64,000 nucleotides of DNA from Nannobrachium achirus (GCA_963921795.1 OY997652.1:21691678-21755677), one strand, 5' to 3'; shown: positions 47,890 to 60,164, counted from the stretch's first letter. Translations and numbers: made by a program. The notes: a model not told the origin generated them from the letters alone.

Positions 47890-48240
47890 GAGACTATAAA
47901 TTCCTGTGTGTTCATGTGTTAGTTCAGTGCTGCAAAACATTTGCCCCACAGCCATACTAGTGAAAACAGCCCATCTACAAGCTCACAAACATTTCCAGCT
48001 GCTCAGCCTATAAAATCCTGTGTGTTCATGTGTTAGTTCAGTGCCATACTAGTCAAAACAGCCGATCTACAAGCTCACTACGCTTTGTTGCCGAGACTAT
48101 AAAATCCTGTGTGTTCATGTGTTAGTTCAGTGCCATACTAGTGAAAACAGCCGATCTACAAGCTCACTACGCTTTGTTGCTGAGACTATAAAATCCTGTG
48201 TGTTCATGTGTTAGTTCAGTGCCATACTAGTTTTCATTGC
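47890..48240 (+). repeat. Tandem units with TATA box and hairpin family A arm
   Basis: Four copies of GAGACTATAAAATCCTGTGT (or TATAAATTCC) followed by GTTCATGTGTTAGTTCAGTG lie near 47890, 48010, 48100 and 48180. Each except the last is followed by CATACTAGTGAAAACAGCC and GATCTACAAGCTCAC. Unit length is 85-115 bp. TATA plus a TCAGT initiator about 30 bp later looks like a repeated Pol II core promoter. Confidence 0.65.
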
Positions 48241-48381
48241 GGGTCTGGCACAACCAGGTGACCTGGTCTAGTTAAGGTTGCAAACCTCAAATAATCAACT
48301 GGGGCCTCCACCACACCTGACAAGCACTTGGAATTGCAGGCATTACATTTAGTTTGACTCGGTTCCACAGATACATATTGT

Positions 48382-48412
48382 GAAAATAGCCAATCTACAA
48401 GCTCACTTGTAT
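48382..48412. repeat. Hairpin family A arm
   Basis: GTGAAAATAGCCAATCTACA then AGCTCAC; a single arm only. Confidence 0.55.
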
Positions 48413-48830
48413 TATGCCCGTTGATAACTAGAGGCAGAGCTTTCGTCCTACTCCTCCCGCCTAATACTCCACGCTGACAGGTGTGTTCATGCAGACGCTC
48501 GGCAAAGCCGGATGCACCAAACCTCTGTGGTGTTGGATGGTTGCCTCTTTCATGTGTAATATTTGGCCAATTTGGTTTTTAAAAGGCCTTAAAATTAATT
48601 ACATTTTAACTTAAGTAATGTGAAGATACCACTGTATACACTTTGTATGTTGGTTTGTTTACTGTTGAGTGAGAAAACAACATTTGGGGACCCGGCTGGG
48701 GGTCCCACTCCCGACGGCCAGTTTGGGAACCACTGCTCAGTAACATTGTAAGGTTCAGACCCTTCCTCACCCAGGAGTCAGCCCAGCTGACTAGCTCCTT
48801 ATCTAGACCCGAAGACCTCAGTCTTATCAC

Positions 48831-49479
48831 CAGTAAGACTCCCTAATCGGGAGATAAGCGACCGTTGGTCGCTTATCTCCACAAATATCACAACCTCCAC
48901 CTCTCACGTCATACGGGCAGTCATAGTTACACCTGGAATGTTGAATCTCCATATATGGAGATAACCTACGCATCACACAAAGTCTGACCTCACCAGCCCA
49001 TACTTGGGCATGGACGACTTATATCTCCATATACGGAGATGGCCATATATGGAGATACGATGACATCACAGAGTCCACAGCTGATGATGTGGCGTGATGT
49101 CATACAATACACAAACAAGCCCTATATAAAGGGGCAATTCTCACCAGGGAAGAGAGCATTGCCTGGAATGTTGAATCTCCATATATGGAGATAACCTACG
49201 CATCACACAAAGTCTGACCTCACCAGCCCATACTTGGGCATGGACGACTTATATCTCCATATACGGAGATGGCCATATATGGACATACGATGACATCACA
49301 GAGTCCACAGCTGATGATGTGGCGTGATGTCATACAATAAACAAACAAGCCCTATATACTGATGCGGAGATATGAGCAGGGCAAAGGTGTGACGTGTGAC
49401 GTGTGACCGACCGACCGACCGACCGACGGACGGCCGGTGGAGGTTTTCATAGTAAACTGCTCCCTGACGGTCGCAAAAA
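48831..49479 (-). mobile_element. Helitron-like non-autonomous element with CArG palindromes, copy 2
   Basis: This is nearly base-for-base the element at 8341-9062, including the hairpin end, CTGG-T border and the duplicated block with ATCTCCATATATGGAGAT. It lacks the third partial block. A (CCGA)n run lies at 49405-49428. Near identity of two copies 40 kb apart suggests recent mobility or gene conversion. Confidence 0.65.
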
Positions 49480-49489
49480 CTACTGCTAG

Positions 49490-49743
49490 TGTAACTCTCT
49501 CCTCACTGGCCTCCCAGCATGTTTGTGCACTGAAGCCCCAGCAAATGCAGCATGCCTGGTCTTCAACAAGCCAAAGCTTTCACTCTAGGACAACATCTGG
49601 GACAACGCTCCACACGTCTCAAACTATTCTCCCTGTCCTGGCTCACAAACTGTGGAACTACAGTAACTCTCCATTGCAGTTAGAACTGCAGAATCACTCC
49701 TGACTTTCCATCGTAGTCTTCAGACTCCACCTCAGCCCGTAAC
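49490..49743 (+). mobile_element. LINE C-terminal fragment, decayed
   Basis: The stretch resembles the end of a LINE ORF2 (…LWN…LP…) read from nucleotide words such as CTGGCTCACAAACTGTGGAAC. It is interrupted by the hAT element and resumes at 50561. Assignment is weak. Confidence 0.35.
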
Positions 49744-50552
49744 TAGGGGTGGGCAAGGGCAAGGGGTGATAAATATCGTTGAGACGATACAATTCTCCAC
49801 AATATTCCTTTTCAGAGATATCGTATGTATCGTGATACAATGAGGGACCAGAAAATCCTGTTGAATTGTTAATACAGAGATTCATTGCAGAATGCATTTA
49901 AACCTAAAGTTTTGTCTAAATCAGTAGTACTCAAACTTTAAAATGTCAAGGTCTCCCCTTAAGTTTGACAGTATAAAAATGAAACCAAATGGACCTATAA
50001 CGGTCCATTTGGTTTCATTTGTACACTGTCGGAGTTACATACTTGTAAGGGTCCATTTAGACCTCCCAAAAGGAACCCATAGTGTCCCTGGACCCCACGT
50101 TGAGGACCACTGGTCCAAATGGAGTGTTACTCCTTTTTCTTTTAGTTTTTTTGGTTGTACTGTAATAAGTAAATTGAAGAATAACCATAAAAACCAACAT
50201 GAAAAACCATAACTAGAAAGATGCAATTGTAAATTGCAAGTGGTTGCTGACGGTTGCTGACTATATTCTACAGTAAGCTAACTGTCATTTGAAGCTCGAC
50301 CAATTGATTCCCTTTTGATTCCCACTCCCATTGATTCCCTACTGATTCCCACTCCCATTGATTCCCAATTGATTCCCTATCCCTACCATTTCCAATGGCA
50401 GTGGAAAAGTTACCCTAGAAGTCTATAAAGTTTCCCCAGGACTATAATGTGTTGCCCTGTTGGGCAACCACACTAATGAGATTGTGTATTAATTTGTGAT
50501 ACAGCTTGGAAGAATATTGTGATATTGTATTTATCCATATCGCACACCCCTA
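49744..50552. mobile_element. hAT-type element, 809 bp, 8-bp target duplication, with nested hairpin B
   Basis: The ends are TAGGGGTGGGCAA / CGCACACCCCTA. Exact target duplications CCCGTAAC lie at 49736-49743 and 50553-50560. CGATAC/TATCG words near the ends are typical of hAT-like MITEs. A family B hairpin (49963-50065, AAACCAAATGGACC arms) is nested inside. No transposase frame. Confidence 0.88.
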
Positions 50553-50611
50553 CCCGTAACTCTTCACTCTCCCTGTAACCCTTCACTCAGTGTTTCCACC
50601 TTAACAGCTGA

Positions 50612-50784
50612 CATTAGTGACTACAGAGTGGGTTGTGGCTGCTCCACTAAGACATTAGTGACTACAGAGTGGGCTGTGGCTGCTCCACTAAGACATTAGT
50701 GACTACAGAGTGGGCTGTGGCTGCTCCACTAAGACATTAGTGACTACAGACAGAGTACAGAGTGGGCTGTGGCTGCTCCACTAA
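50612..50784 (+). repeat. Minisatellite, about 42-bp unit
   Basis: Four copies of ACATTAGTGACTACAGAGTG plus GGCTGTGGCTGCTCCACTAA; the last has an 11-bp insertion repeating CAGAGTA. Confidence 0.9.
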
Positions 50785-51000
50785 CACAGTGGTTCTCAAC
50801 CTATGGGTCAGGACCCCCAGGGGGGTCCCCACATGATTTTGGAGGGGGTTAAAAAAAAGATGTTATGTTGGATTCATGTTCATGTGTATTTTCAGACATT
50901 TAACATGACCTTTGGCTACTTTTATTGGTTATGACATTGGTTTTCCACCAAATCACTGTGACGTGTTGTGAGCTTGTAAATCAGCTATTTTTGGCAAATG
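50785..51000. repeat. MITE fragment (GTGGTTCTCAACC end) plus hairpin family A arm
   Basis: ACAGTGGTTCTCAACCTATG then GACCCCCAGGGGGGTCCCC is the familiar terminal part of hAT-like vertebrate MITEs. Then TTGTGAGCTTGTAAATCAGC belongs to hairpin family A. Similar pieces lie near 4500 and 48690. Confidence 0.55.
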
Positions 51001-51894
51001 TTCGCCGGGCTCGGACATCTGGCCTACATCTTGGCACAAACGCTCAATGTGTGTTGTACGCCCAGGGTCAAATTGGCCAAGCTTTGCGGGACACGTAATG
51101 AAAATGAACTCATAAATGGCACCACTCACTTCACACTGTGTGCGCGTGTGCGAGTGCAGCTCAAACTTTGCATGCACACTCCCAGTAGGTCAAGGAAGAA
51201 CCTCTGCATAATTTTTTTGTTATCAGACTATTTTACTAAAACAAAGTAAAACCATGGCTGTGAGTGTTCTATAGTAAGGGAATATCTTAAAAGGTCCTGG
51301 AATAAATTCCTTACCTAAACATTTCTCCACCAATGTGTTTGTAAAGGTGTCTAGTAACATATCCCACAAAGACTGAAATTCAGTTTCCCTAGGAGAATCC
51401 GTTACAGCTGCTGAAAGTAAACTAAACTGTACAGGATAAAACACACCAAAATAAATATGCTTTAAGTAGCATGTGGGTCAAACTATGGGTTTTTCATGAT
51501 TCTGACTCCATTGCAAGCATTTGTTTTGCACAAAAAATATTCCTTGGTGTAAAGGCGGCTCCCACAAAACCAGTTTTTTTAATTCATAATTAATATCAAT
51601 GGTCTTTTGTCTGGTGTGTGCTCTGAACACAACACAAATAACTCACATTAATTACTAAATGTAACCAGACATGCAAGGTAAAAGAAAATCAACAAAGTAG
51701 CCTTTCTCTGACCCCTTCAGATTGAGACAGGGAACAAGGAATCCTGAGTAATTATACTATAAAATCTGTCCTTGGATGGATTATAGATATAACTGTCTAT
51801 ATCTATAGTATCTGATCATTATTCTACTGTTGAAAATGAATGAATTATAAATACAACTTTGCATCAGTTAATGACCTTTGTGTTTGACCTTCAG

Positions 51895-51991
51895 GGTGGA
51901 TCCACTGTTGAGGGAGTCGATCAGGATCCTGATGCTCAGAACTCCACCTTCTCAACTAGACCACACCATGTTAGAGTGTTACCAGAGGGTA
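51895..51991 (+). other. Exon-like segment, unidentified
   Basis: A pyrimidine-containing acceptor (TTTGACCTTCAG) is followed by an open stretch encoding GGSTVEGVDQDPDAQNSTFS and then RPHHVRVLPEG, closed by GTAGGA. I do not recognise the protein and no partner exon was found, so it may be chance or a stray exon. Confidence 0.25.
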
Positions 51992-53460
51992 GGAATTTAA
52001 CACACACACACACACACACCCACATACAAATAAAGTATATCATAACACCACAAGAATTTACCCTAACACCAAAGGGCCATTCACACTATAACTATATGGT
52101 TCACCTTTGTATTTTTATAGTGCTCAGTGTGAACTGCCCTTAACACCTAGGCTACTGTAGGTTTCCAGTGGTGACTGTATGTGCATTGTGCGTGCGTCAT
52201 CATAGGCTACATGGCTCCATGGTAGGCTACTGTTTGAGATTAGTTCAAAGCAAACTTTTAGTTTCTCTACTGCAGCGCAGTATTTTCTATTTGCGCCATG
52301 CGCACATGTAGGCGCACCACGTTCATACACCCACGCATTTTGCTGCCTTGCAACCAGAGGACCAGAAATACAAAGTCAACAGGTCATCATTGTCATGCGT
52401 GCCAGTTGTAGTTGCTCCACTAGGAGGTGCTGTATGCATGTTCTTTATGTTATGGCTCTGAAATGTTTATGACATTTCGTTTTATTTATCTACAGATTCA
52501 TTGGGGCTTCTTTCTATGAGTAATTATTGCCTGCATGTAATCTTATTATGAGTAGGCCTATAACATGAAGTTTTTCATTTTCTTTATTTTTTCCCTCCTT
52601 CTTTTTACAGACAGTTTTTACAGTTAGCTTAGGCTTATACCCCAAACCAGCTGTTATACAGTATGTTCCTTTTTCCAAAAGGCTATTATTATGCCCAAGT
52701 TTATTCTTTTAGATAAAAAAAAAGGTAATTAAATCATCAGTCAGTCTCAATACCTTACCTGTATGCCCAAGTTTCTTTTACAGGCGAATTTGGTGTTTCA
52801 ATTGATTGAATAATAATAATAATAATAAAATAATGAATGTGTAGTATTTCATTTGCAGGTTCCAACCAAGTAACAAAGCAGCCACACATGAAATAACAGG
52901 TTGAAAAACAGAGAAAAAGCAACTTCACAGTCTGCTGTATAACTTACAGAAATCATTAATTCATTCAGATCTCTTTGAAAATGCATTTGTATATTGAATG
53001 AGCAATTGAAGCTTGGCCAATGTGGGATGGGGTGGGACATACATACAAACTAACTAACAGACAGACGTACAAACAGACAGATGTAGGGGCGGTTAGCACC
53101 GCTCAAAAATAGAAACCACAGTAAAATATATAGTGCTAATTTAGATTGTATAGGCGTGTTTAGACTTAATTTAACTCAGTAGCCTATAAATCTGGACCCT
53201 TTTTTGGGGGGTAAATCTTTACGCTCCAGAGTTAACCACTATAGCTGATCTTTGACTGATTTTGCTTATAATAACATGTCAGAAATGAAACAAATATCAA
53301 CACACCAGAATTTAGAGTGGTCTCCACGCTGCTCTCTCAGAGCAGCATCCTTCCGACATGCAACAGGCCGGCGCATTATGCTCACAGACTGTCAACGTCC
53401 ACACATAAGTCCAAAAGTATCTCCAAGTGTGTATGTTTTTTCATAATGCATTTCATCATA
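51992..53460. other. Intergenic, microsatellites only
   Basis: A short CA run at 52001-52019 and an AAT run at 52807-52828. Nothing else was recognised. Confidence 0.45.
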
Positions 53461-53463
53461 CAA

Positions 53464-53672
53464 GACTGTTGCACAAAACTTGCAGATCTAATGAAAATAG
53501 AAGATCTACAAGCACACAAGCAAACAATTAACCCTCCCTTGCGGTGCGAGGCGTTAATTGTGTGCTCGAAGATCGGCTATTTTCACTAGTTTGAATTTTC
53601 AAAATGATAAATACAAAACAAACGATTTTTGGGCATACAAGGTTTCCACCCGACAACGACGATTATTTTAAC
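53464..53672. mobile_element. Hairpin family A MITE directly downstream of rx3 stop codon
   Basis: The core arms read AAAATAGAAGATCTACAAGC / GCTCGAAGATCGGCTATTTT. The right terminus ATACAAGGTTTCCACCCGAC, then AACGACGATTATT, ends 7-10 bases from the rx3 stop (53679-53681). On the minus strand it would form the start of the rx3 3' UTR. Confidence 0.72.
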
Positions 53673-53678
53673 CATCTA

Positions 53679-55289
53679 CTACCAAGTCTTCCCAATATAC
53701 TGGATGTGCTCTTTAGCCCTCATCCTCAGCGAGGCGATGCTGGAGCTCCGAGTGTCCGTCTCCTCGAGGGCGAACTTGTCCATGAAGCCAGAGGCGGCCT
53801 GGTGCGGAGGAGGAGGGGGACACAGGGAGCCTACGTGGGACAGATGATGATGATGATGATGGCTTTGTCCCTGCAGGGCAGTGGGGTTGAGGAAGGACGC
53901 TGGCAGAGAGGAGCAGGGCATGGACTGAGGAGGAGGAGGAGGTGGTGTGTAGCTGCCTGCAGTGAGGAGGCCTGCAGGCAGCGCCCCCTGCAGCGAGGAG
54001 GAAGAGGAGGTGCCCAGGGGGCTCATGCTGCTCAGCCAGGGCTCCAGGGGGTTGATGATGCCCACGCCGCCACAAGGGGAGCCCAGGCTCAGCAGGGAGG
54101 CCTGAGGCGTGACGTCCCCGAATCTGATGGAGCCGATGACGTCCAGCTTCTCCTGCCGCCGCCACTTGGCACGGCGGTTCTGGAACCATACCTGGATGGA
54201 TACAAAAATAATAATCATTAAAAACTAGTGAAAATAGCCCATCTACAAACACACATGCGAGGCGTTGTGTGATTGTAGATCTGCTATTTTCACTAGTTTT
54301 GTTTTTAACTCTGAGAGTGTAGGCTACAAATGGAACCAAATGGACCCGTTAGGGCCTAACAGGTTCATTTGGATGTAGCTCAATTAAAAAAATCACATCA
54401 TCATAGGCCTATTTGAGCACTGAAACTGAAAAATATAAATGACAGATCCATCTAAAACATACATGGGAAACTGGCGGCCCACTTAATGCGGCCCACAGGT
54501 TAATACCGGAATACTGATATATTATTGATTTCACCTGTTACAATTCCAAACATGACATGCTTTAATTCCGTCAGTCTATATTAGTAGCTTAATGTCTAGT
54601 ATAGTAGTATTAAAATGTTTTGTTTTTTTACGTCCAATGTATTTGTATTTAGATTCATAAAGTTAACATGAGTATATAAATAAATGTGTTCGAAATTAAA
54701 TCAAAATGTTACATTTCAGAATTCTAATAAAAAGAATCCAGGATTCCAATTCAAAAGAAGCAAAAATAGACGATCTAAGCTCAAAACGCATCGCGCTGCG
54801 ATGTGTTTTGAGCTTGTAGAACTGCTATTTTTGCTTTTCTTTTGTATGAGATACTAGAATGACAAAGTAGGACGTAGCAATATACAATGTGGCCCTCTGG
54901 AGTGAAGGTGGAAATATAGTGGCCCTCGCCATCATCAAAGTTGCCCACCCCTGATCTAAAACAATGTAGTATAAAAAAGCATGCAGCTGCCATAGCACCC
55001 CAAAATCATAACTGACTGCAGAATCTTCCCACTGGACTTCAAGCAACTCTGACTTCAGAAGGTTGACATTTCTCTATTATAAATCCTCGTTTTGAGTGGT
55101 CTTGTGTAATACTGTAATATTTTTGAAATATGGAATTTTGATATTCAGGAACTGTATGCCATAAAAATACACAAAAATGTAACAAAAAAAGGTTTGGAAT
55201 AATTCACTGTGCAATGTATCTATTCTAGAATATATGACATTTCTAACTTTTTTTTTAAATTACGGTATATTACAGAAGAGTTTTACACA

Positions 55290-55364
<75 letters not shown>

Positions 55365-57174
55365 TTTTTGATGGATCATGTATATAAAACCACTTTAGCC
55401 CTATTTTATACCTATAGGCTATTTGAAAATAGACATGCTATTTTCAAACATTTTGTACTTTTACTTTTGGTAGTTTAAGTACACTTTGATACCAATACTT
55501 TCGTACTCTTACTCAAGTACATTTTGAATTCCAGACTTTTACTTGTAACAGAGTATTTCTATTGCAATATTGTTGTCTTCAACTTAAGTAAAACATACTT
55601 TTTCCACCACTGAGAAAGAATAAGCCTACCTGCACTCGGACCTCGGGTAGGTTGACCTTGAGCGCCAGCTCCTCTCTGCTGTACACATCAGGATAGTGAG
55701 ACTTCTCGAAGGCTCTCTCCAGCTGGTGGAGCTGGAAGGTGGTGAATGTGGTCCTGTTCCTCCGCTGCTTCTTCTTCAGACTCTCATCATCCGACGATTT
55801 ACCGTCGCCGTCATCATGCGAGTCAGGGCTGAACAGACCTGCTTCAGATGTGCACAACTATTATGTCAAAATTGATTTTATTTTATGTTCTTTAAAGGAC
55901 AACTTTAGTTTTTTTACAACAAGGGTTCATATTTCAGATTGTAATTAAAGAATATAAAAGATGAGTGTTAAAATTATTTCATTTACTTCTTTCTATTGTT
56001 TTACAGATTCTTATTTCAGTGTTTGCATACAAGTGCATACAAGTGGCTAAATATGTCATTTTACACAGAATAAGCCCATTACCAAGATACAACGCAACCT
56101 TTCATGGTTGGATGTGAATTATGGGGGCTAGAAGTGTTACTGTAAATTAGCAATAAAGAAACTGCTGGCTTATTGTGTCTAAAAAGACATATTTAGCCAC
56201 TTGTACGCATACCCCCATGCATGCGTACGCATGCCCCACATTTGAGCACGTCAAACGCGATAAAAGAATAGAACGAAGCAAATGAAAACATTTTAACACT
56301 CACTTTTTCTTTTCTCTAATTATAATCTAAAATATGAACCCTTGTTGTAAAAAAACAAAGTTGTCTTTTAAGATCTACAGTCTAAACATAAATCTTTCTT
56401 AAGCCTACAAGCTACAGATCAAATCAATTACATTTGTATAGGCCTATTAAAGAGGGTGTCAAGAGCCTACTGCCAAAAAGACAGGAAAACTATATTTTAG
56501 TTGGAAATTTGTTGCTAAAATACAAAACAAATAAAACACATGTGAACTTATACTGTTATTCCACAGAGGTAAAATATAGCAGACTAGTTGTAAGCTAAAA
56601 CCTGTGTAGGCCTATTCCAAATTTAAGTTACATGTGTTTGATAGGACTGAATAATAATCTACCTATAGGCCTATAAGTTCAGAATGTAAAATTAAAAATA
56701 TAGTCTAATATTGAAACTGGAAGATCATAATTGATTTCAGACTTGTATTTATTTATCACAGTGTAGACTATTAAAAAATATATTTATATAGACTTTGTTT
56801 TACCTGAACGAATAAGCTAACAAAATGTCACAATATCAAAACACAATTTAAGAGAATCAGCCAATGAGAATACAGGATGCACCTTTTTTTCTATAAGCTG
56901 TCATTAAACAATAATTGAATAATACTTTTAACTTACTTTCAAGGGAGTGATGGTCTTTCCTCACTGGGGTTGTTAGATTCCCATTCCGCTCAGCATCTTT
57001 TGTCAAACCTTTCTCTATCATGGTGTAGGAAGCTGCTTTGTGAAAGATGCCGCCCTCCTTAAATCCCAATATTGCTTCGATGCTGTGCAGTCTGTTGGGG
57101 TTGACCACTGGACTCTGGACCACCATGGGATGGGATGGACCACGGGATGACAGGCGCGCCTCAGCCTGCATCAT
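53679..57174 (-). CDS. rx3: Retinal homeobox transcription factor rx3/rax, complete
   Basis: Three exons join in frame: 57174-56937, 55841-55630 (a start at 55838 is also possible) and 54191-53679, giving about 320 aa. Exon 1 has the octapeptide-type motif [11 protein letters not shown] typical of Rx proteins. Exon 2 opens the paired-type homeodomain ([40 protein letters not shown]). Exon 3 completes it with [16 protein letters not shown]; this intron position within the homeodomain is as in other Rx genes. The C terminus carries the OAR-like motif [20 protein letters not shown] and ends TW. Zebrafish and human Rx proteins go on for about three residues (QTM/QAL), so the end is slightly short. 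Rx factors are nuclear DNA-binding regulators of eye-field and hypothalamic development. Poly-Pro and poly-His runs make the C-terminal linker longer than in zebrafish rx3. Orthology to rx3 rather than rx1/rx2 is inferred from the C terminus and the grp neighbour. Confidence 0.93.
54220..54301. repeat. Hairpin family A element in rx3 intron 2
   Basis: AAACTAGTGAAAATAGCCCA faces GATCTGCTATTTTCACTAGT: arms of about 33 bp, almost perfect, with a short loop. It lies less than 40 bp from the exon 3 acceptor. A family B hairpin (54303-54375) follows directly. Confidence 0.85.
54763..54843. repeat. Hairpin family A element in rx3 intron 2
   Basis: GAAGCAAAAATAGACGATCT and AGCTCAAAACGCATCGC are mirrored by GCGATGTGTTTTGAGCTTGT and TGCTATTTTTGCTTTTC. 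Confidence 0.8.
55294..55369. repeat. (TA)n plus poly-T in rx3 intron 2
   Basis: A TA run of about 54 bp followed by about 22 T. Confidence 0.92.
55891..56372. mobile_element. MITE with about 105-bp TIRs in rx3 intron 1
   Basis: The left end reads TTAAAGGACAACTTTAGTTT, then ACAACAAGGGTTCATATTTC. The right end is its inverse (GAACCCTTGTTGTAAAAAAA, AAGTTGTCTTTTAA). The terminal TTAA suggests a piggyBac/Kolobok-type target. Inner halves also mirror each other (AAATATGTC / GACATATTT). Non-coding. Confidence 0.85.
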
Positions 57175-58184
57175 TTCACTCGGTGATGAAAATTGTGCAA
57201 AGTGAAAATGGTAGGCTGCTGTAGGCTACACAATTCAAATTCACAAAATAATGTTCTCAATTGCAAAGTGAACGTTTCTCAAGAACAATCTTCACGGTAG
57301 GCTATAGAAGAAGAAAAAAAAGTTATGAAAAGTTTTCAGAACCCAACGAGCCTCACTGAAATCGGCTAATATGTAGCCTAACAATTGCGCTAGTGTTGCG
57401 GGAGTCTCTTCTTTTTTAGTGCAAAAATAAATCCAAAATAAGATGGGTCAATAGTGACTTCTATAGACCATTTTGCTTGGAGATGACACATCCTCTCTGA
57501 ATGGCTTTCAGTATGTCCCTGGTCTAAGACCCCCACGTGCGACAGCCCCCAGGCCAGCTACGTAGGCTAAAAAAGGGGACGTCGACTCGTCGGTCAATTA
57601 TGTAGGCCTGCTACTAGTTCTTTCCCTGTCGCCGTCGTACGACGAAATATAAATCATGCTTACTCTCCCCATAAGTCAGACAGCACAGCAGTGCTGCCTG
57701 CATCTAAACATAAATCTTAAGCCTACAGATTAAGGTGGATCAAATCAATTACATTTGTTTTGTAGAGCTAGGGTGTCATTACTGCCAAAAAAACAGGGAC
57801 GTTTTGGTTTTAGGTGGAGATTAATGGCCATTTATAAATATATAGCCTATTAAAAAAGAAGAAAAAAAGAAGGAAACATGTGAACTTACTCTTACAGAGA
57901 TAAAATATAGCAGCCTTATATGTAAGCAAAAAAACAATCACAAATGTAAGTGTTTGATATACAGTAGGACCAATATATAGGCCTAGTCTAAGTTCAGCAT
58001 GCAAAATTAAAAATATAATATTGAAAGTGGAAGGTCACAATTGATTGCAGACAGCATGTGTTTTGCAGTTACCCTTCCTGTTCACCCTCTACACCAGGGC
58101 CAAATCTTTGTATGGTAGAATTTTTTTTTACATTAACCACTTGAACGCTATAGCTTCCCTATTCTGAGGAGAACTTTATCCCAA
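57175..58184. other. rx3 5' flank, promoter side
   Basis: The first few hundred bases upstream of the rx3 ATG should carry the 5' UTR and promoter; no element was pinned down. From about 57650 short blocks resemble sequence at 56380-56720 (for example AAATCAATTACATTTGT, GTGAACTTA), suggesting a local duplication of about 350 bp. Confidence 0.4.
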
Positions 58185-58222
58185 AATAGCAGGTCTACAA
58201 GCTCGAGCTTGTAGATCACCTC
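58185..58222. repeat. Hairpin family A core
   Basis: AGGTCTACAAGCTCGAGCTTGTAGATCACC is a compact perfect palindrome around CTCGAG. Confidence 0.75.
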
Positions 58223-58859
58223 TGACTCACTTCTGACACACAGTTCAACTCAGAAATGTGTCACATTCGGAAGTTCTCAGCCATTGTCAGCTGCATCGTG
58301 AATGATGACAATACAGATGAACACAATGCCCTGGTGGAGAGCAGAGGTGGAGTGACAACAACCAGCTTCTGTTCAACATGGCAAGGCCAAGGAGCGGCAG
58401 TCAGTGGTGTAAAGTATCTAAGTACATTTACTCGAGAACTGTACTTATTACTTGGTATAGTTTTTACTTTACTAGTAGACCTATTTAAAATTTTCAGTAC
58501 TTTAACTTCTACTCCGCTACATCTCATGATATTTACATCTAAAATATTCTTCTCCTTCATTCACGTTTTGGTGAATTTAGCCTTGTAGCGTTGTGTCTTC
58601 AGGCAGCATCGTTCGTCCCTGTTTCGACCCTGAACCCCTACACCCTCCCGATGGCAGGGTCTTCAGTGGTGGCCAATTCACTGCCCATCTCCTCCTCCTG
58701 GCCAAGATTAAACTCCTCTCTCATGCTCTATTTTTGAGTGGTGGTCACACCGTCGCCTTAGCGTGACCCAGGGTTGCCAACATTGGACTGTCAGAATCCA
58801 GGAGATTTCTATTTTTTGTAAAGGGGTTGTAGGGCCTACTAACTAGGTGCACCTGTCAG

Positions 58860-59940
58860 ACTGAATAATAGTCCAGTGGTTTAAAGATCACACTGTCAAC
58901 CAATAGATTGGTTTAAAGATCACACTGTCGACCAAAAGATTCCATGTTCAAGTCCTGATCCTCCTGTAGTTCAATGCATTTTTTTCAACTATACTAACTG
59001 AAGGCTGACATACATATAAACGCCTCAACAGTACTAAGAGACATGTTCAAGTGGCTCAGTGATGGTGTAGTGTTTTAATGATCAAATCTAGTCACTGCCA
59101 TCTTTTTTTCAAGAGATAAATTATTGATAGATAATCTAAACTGATGAGAATCTCACTAGCAGGTAGCTCAATAGGTTGAGATGCTGTGCATAAGATCTGA
59201 GGATGGTAGTTCCAACCCCACTGTGTTCTTTGTAGGGAAGCTTTCCTTTGCAGAATAAACTATTTTGAGGTCAACAGCGCTTGAGCTAGTATCAGACTCT
59301 CAGAGATGTTCAAATCCCTGTTCTCCTACAGTTCAATGTTTTCAAGTCTAAAAAACAACAACTAAAGAACGCTTCAAAAGTAGCCTACTAAGTGTAACAG
59401 ACATGAGTGAAGAGTATTTCAGACATAGAATGGCGGCCTAAACATTGGACTCTCTGTCTTGAGACTTGAGTTCAAGTCTTGGTTGGTTCAATGCTGGTGA
59501 GTTTAACTTTACCAACTTAGAGCTAACATACTAAATAACACTTCAATTACTAAGAGATGTGTGAGTGAATGGTGTAGTAGTCTAATTGTCACACTCACAG
59601 CACATACTGTAGATTTCATTTTCAAATCTGCAGTTTAATTTAATTTTAATAATTGAAGACTAACATACAAATCAATAGGACTAAAATGTATCTGAAGAAA
59701 GTGTCTGAGTGGTGGTGTAATGGTCTAAGCATCTGATTTGATGTGCAGCCAGTCCTTGTTCAAATCTCATGCCTCCTGTTATTCAATGCTAGAGTTTCAA
59801 CTTAACTTAACTGAAGGCAATCATAAAAAATAGGCCTAACTCTTGGATAGTAAGAGACAACTGCATTAAACAAACTGAGTTATAGTGTAGATGTCTAATG
59901 TTCTCAGAGATTCAATGATCAAATCCCAGGCATCATGGTA
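58860..59940 (+). repeat. Tandem tract of decayed tRNA-Leu-like modules
   Basis: About eight modules spaced 110-180 bp (near 58871, 59048, 59158, 59285, 59430, 59562, 59705 and 59880). Each has an A-box-like start (GTGGTGTAATGGTCTAAGCA, ATGGCGGCCTAAACATTGGA) and a B-box-like end (GTTCAAATC, GTTCAAGTC, GTTCCAACC). A linker resembling CTAACTGAAGGCTGACATAC follows, then CTAAGAGACATG. None keeps an intact cloverleaf. This is a tRNA-like or SINE-head satellite, not functional tRNA genes. Confidence 0.6.
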
Positions 59941-60164
59941 ATTAATTGCTATTCTTGGCATAACATGAAAAAATCCTCCTATTGTGCCTCCTCGGAGGAA
60001 ATGGCACAGGCTTTCCACCGAGGAGGAATGGAGGAATCGAGGAAAGAAGCAGCCTATCAGCGTCGATGTTGTCCGCAGACACGTAAATGTTTTAGGTATT
60101 TGATTTTGGGACTCACTTTTTTCCAGGTGTTTCGCCTTGATTCTGACGTGACATAATGTTTGAT

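Noticed and set aside
53604-54221. 205-codon plus-strand frame opposite rx3 exon 3
   Set aside because: It is a shadow of the GC-rich homeobox exon; the minus strand has conserved homeodomain and OAR motifs.
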